64,000 nucleotides of DNA from the NCBI GenBank assembly GCA_031119475.1, contig JAVHXV010000001.1:947340-1011339 (forward strand). Reading direction: 5' to 3'. Below the pieces are notes generated by a model, which was given only the letters and a program-made list of their open reading frames with translations, did no database searches and had not been told where the DNA came from. Made by a program: the position numbers and the translations under genes. Positions 63,282 through 64,000 of this stretch are shown here, piece after piece. How positions within the stretch are numbered: position 1 is the first letter of the stretch; each line of letters opens with the position of its first letter. Source of the DNA: Pedobacter sp. (GTDB lineage: Bacteria; Bacteroidota; Bacteroidia; Sphingobacteriales; Sphingobacteriaceae).

Positions 63282-63379
63282 CCACAAGAAATCAAAATAA
63301 TGAAGCAGTAACCTTTTAATTTCTGAATACGGTTATGGCAACCATTTTTTCCAAAAGAAATGGGTCCGCTAACAGCAAT

Positions 63380-63409
63380 GCACCGGTTCGTCGGCAGATG
63401 GACTGGTGC
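63380..63409. terminator. Stem-loop between convergent genes
   Basis: GCACCGGT (63380-63387) and ACTGGTGC (63402-63409) form an 8-bp stem with one G-U pair and a 14-nt loop, immediately before the stop of the minus-strand gene at 63410. A bidirectional terminator is possible, but no T-run is seen. Confidence 0.35.
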
Positions 63410-63643
63410 TTAGCTCCGAAATTGGAAATGCTCGGCCAATAGCTGCAGTTCTTCCTTAGAAATCTGGCCTGGGTTACGGTATTGTTTCTCCAACATGCCC
63501 AAACTGATCTTAATAATTCCACTGGTTGTTCTGATCAAACATTCTCCATTATCAATGGTACTGGAAATATACCTTCCGATACCGTGGTTGATCTCCCAAA
63601 ACCTGAGCACCAATTCATGAAATATAAATACTGGATAGTTCAT
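63410..63643 (-). CDS. Small hypothetical protein (77 residues)
   Basis: The ATG at 63643 gives MNYPVFIFHELVLRFWEINHG..., a soluble mixed alpha/beta protein with ordinary composition ending HFQFRS. No family is recognised. It is convergent with the His-rich lipoprotein gene and is followed upstream by a repeat-filled spacer. A TTG start five codons further upstream is possible. Confidence 0.5.
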   Translation of the reverse strand: MNYPVFIFHELVLRFWEINHGIGRYISSTIDNGECLIRTTSGIIKISLGMLEKQYRNPGQISKEELQLLAEHFQFRS

Positions 63644-63709
63644 TATTGAAGTTATCAAACTGGTGTTACCTGAATGTTATGGGAATATTAAGTTTTGTTA
63701 ACATTGAGT

Positions 63710-64000
63710 TAATATGGAAGAAGGAGCAAAGAGCATAGCGCATAGAGACTATAGTCTAAGAGTTCAAAAGTCCAGAAGTCCAATTGGATTATTTTTGAAG
63801 AGGGCCTTTGATTGTTAGTCATTAGTCATTGATAGTTAATGGTGAATAATCATTAGTCCAAAAGTCCAAGAGTCCAGAAGTCCAATTGGATTATTTTTGA
63901 AGAGGATTTTGGTTTGGTCATTGGTCATTAGTCATTAGTTTTCAGTCATTATTCATTATTCATTATTCATTATTCATTATTCATTATTCATTATTCATTA
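63710..64000. repeat. Mosaic spacer at the window end, with ATTCATT array
   Basis: It contains GAGCAAAGAGCATAGCGCATAG (63724-63745), GAGTTCAAAAGTCCAGAAGTCC / AGTCCAAGAGTCCAGAAGTCC units (63758-63785, 63858-63882), two near-identical CAATTGGATTATTTTTGAAGAG segments (63781-63802 and 63882-63903), GTTAGTCATTAGTCATTG words (63814-63832, 63917-63940) and at least seven exact ATTCATT units in 7-bp steps (63949-64000). The repeat continues past the window edge. Confidence 0.85.

Overview
The window looks like a chromosomal segment of a Bacteroidota bacterium, most likely family Sphingobacteriaceae (Pedobacter-like). The reasons are a SusC/SusD pair with DUF5017 and fasciclin lipoproteins, DUF4142 and PID-CTERM type proteins, a 598-residue YidC of the Bacteroidota type, TAnnTTTG-like promoter elements and a GC content in the mid 40s by eye. 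No rRNA, tRNA, transposase, integrase or CRISPR array was recognised. Genus level is inference only.

Layout. 1-780: a GGTA array with 11-bp period, a small helix-turn-helix gene and four tandem palindromes that look like its operators. 0.78-19.7 kb: ordinary chromosomal genes (pyrG-yidC, an S9 peptidase, an M14 carboxypeptidase, a nucleoside-recognition transporter, an M1 peptidase, a luciferase-like oxidoreductase, a serine beta-lactamase-like hydrolase, a LuxR-type response regulator, small hypothetical and lipoprotein genes, DUF72, DUF4142). 19.7-57.1 kb: a large catabolic island, nearly all on the minus strand. It has a SusC/SusD outer-membrane importer, six beta-propeller proteins of the sialidase/BNR type plus one GH32/43-like propeller, a GH36 alpha-galactosidase, a CE7-like esterase, two SGNH esterases, two SDRs, a Gfo/Idh dehydrogenase, two aldo/keto reductases, a D-2-hydroxyacid dehydrogenase, an enolase-superfamily dehydratase, a phytanoyl-CoA-dioxygenase-like protein, a HpaI-type aldolase, a DapA/NanA-type aldolase, a sodium:solute symporter and an MFS transporter. 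57.5-63.7 kb: a PID-CTERM exported protein, a zinc alcohol dehydrogenase and a five-gene set resembling the MbnP/MbnH copper-protein system.

How the island may work (inference): SusC/SusD imports a glycan or glycoside, Tat/Sec-exported propeller enzymes, the GH36 and the esterases trim it in the periplasm, and the MFS and SSS carriers take up the released sugar or sugar acid. Dehydrogenases oxidise it, the enolase-superfamily member dehydrates the acid, and one or both aldolases cleave the 2-keto-3-deoxy acid. No sugar kinase, no complete sialic-acid pathway and no dedicated regulator is present, so the 'sialidase' label is probably misleading and a non-phosphorylative sugar-acid route is the better reading.

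A second theme is the spacers. About nineteen intergenic regions are filled with degenerate tandem 'words' of 7-10 bp drawn from a shared vocabulary (for example GTCATTGGTCATTAGTCATT, AGTCCAAGAGTCC, GCTCTTTGTTCTTTG, ACTTGATACTTGATACC, CACAACTCACAACT), mixed with a ~32-bp dispersed REP-like element (seven copies) and a ~34-bp element repeated six times in one spacer. In several genes these repeats run into the coding ends and supply start regions, C-terminal tails or stop codons.
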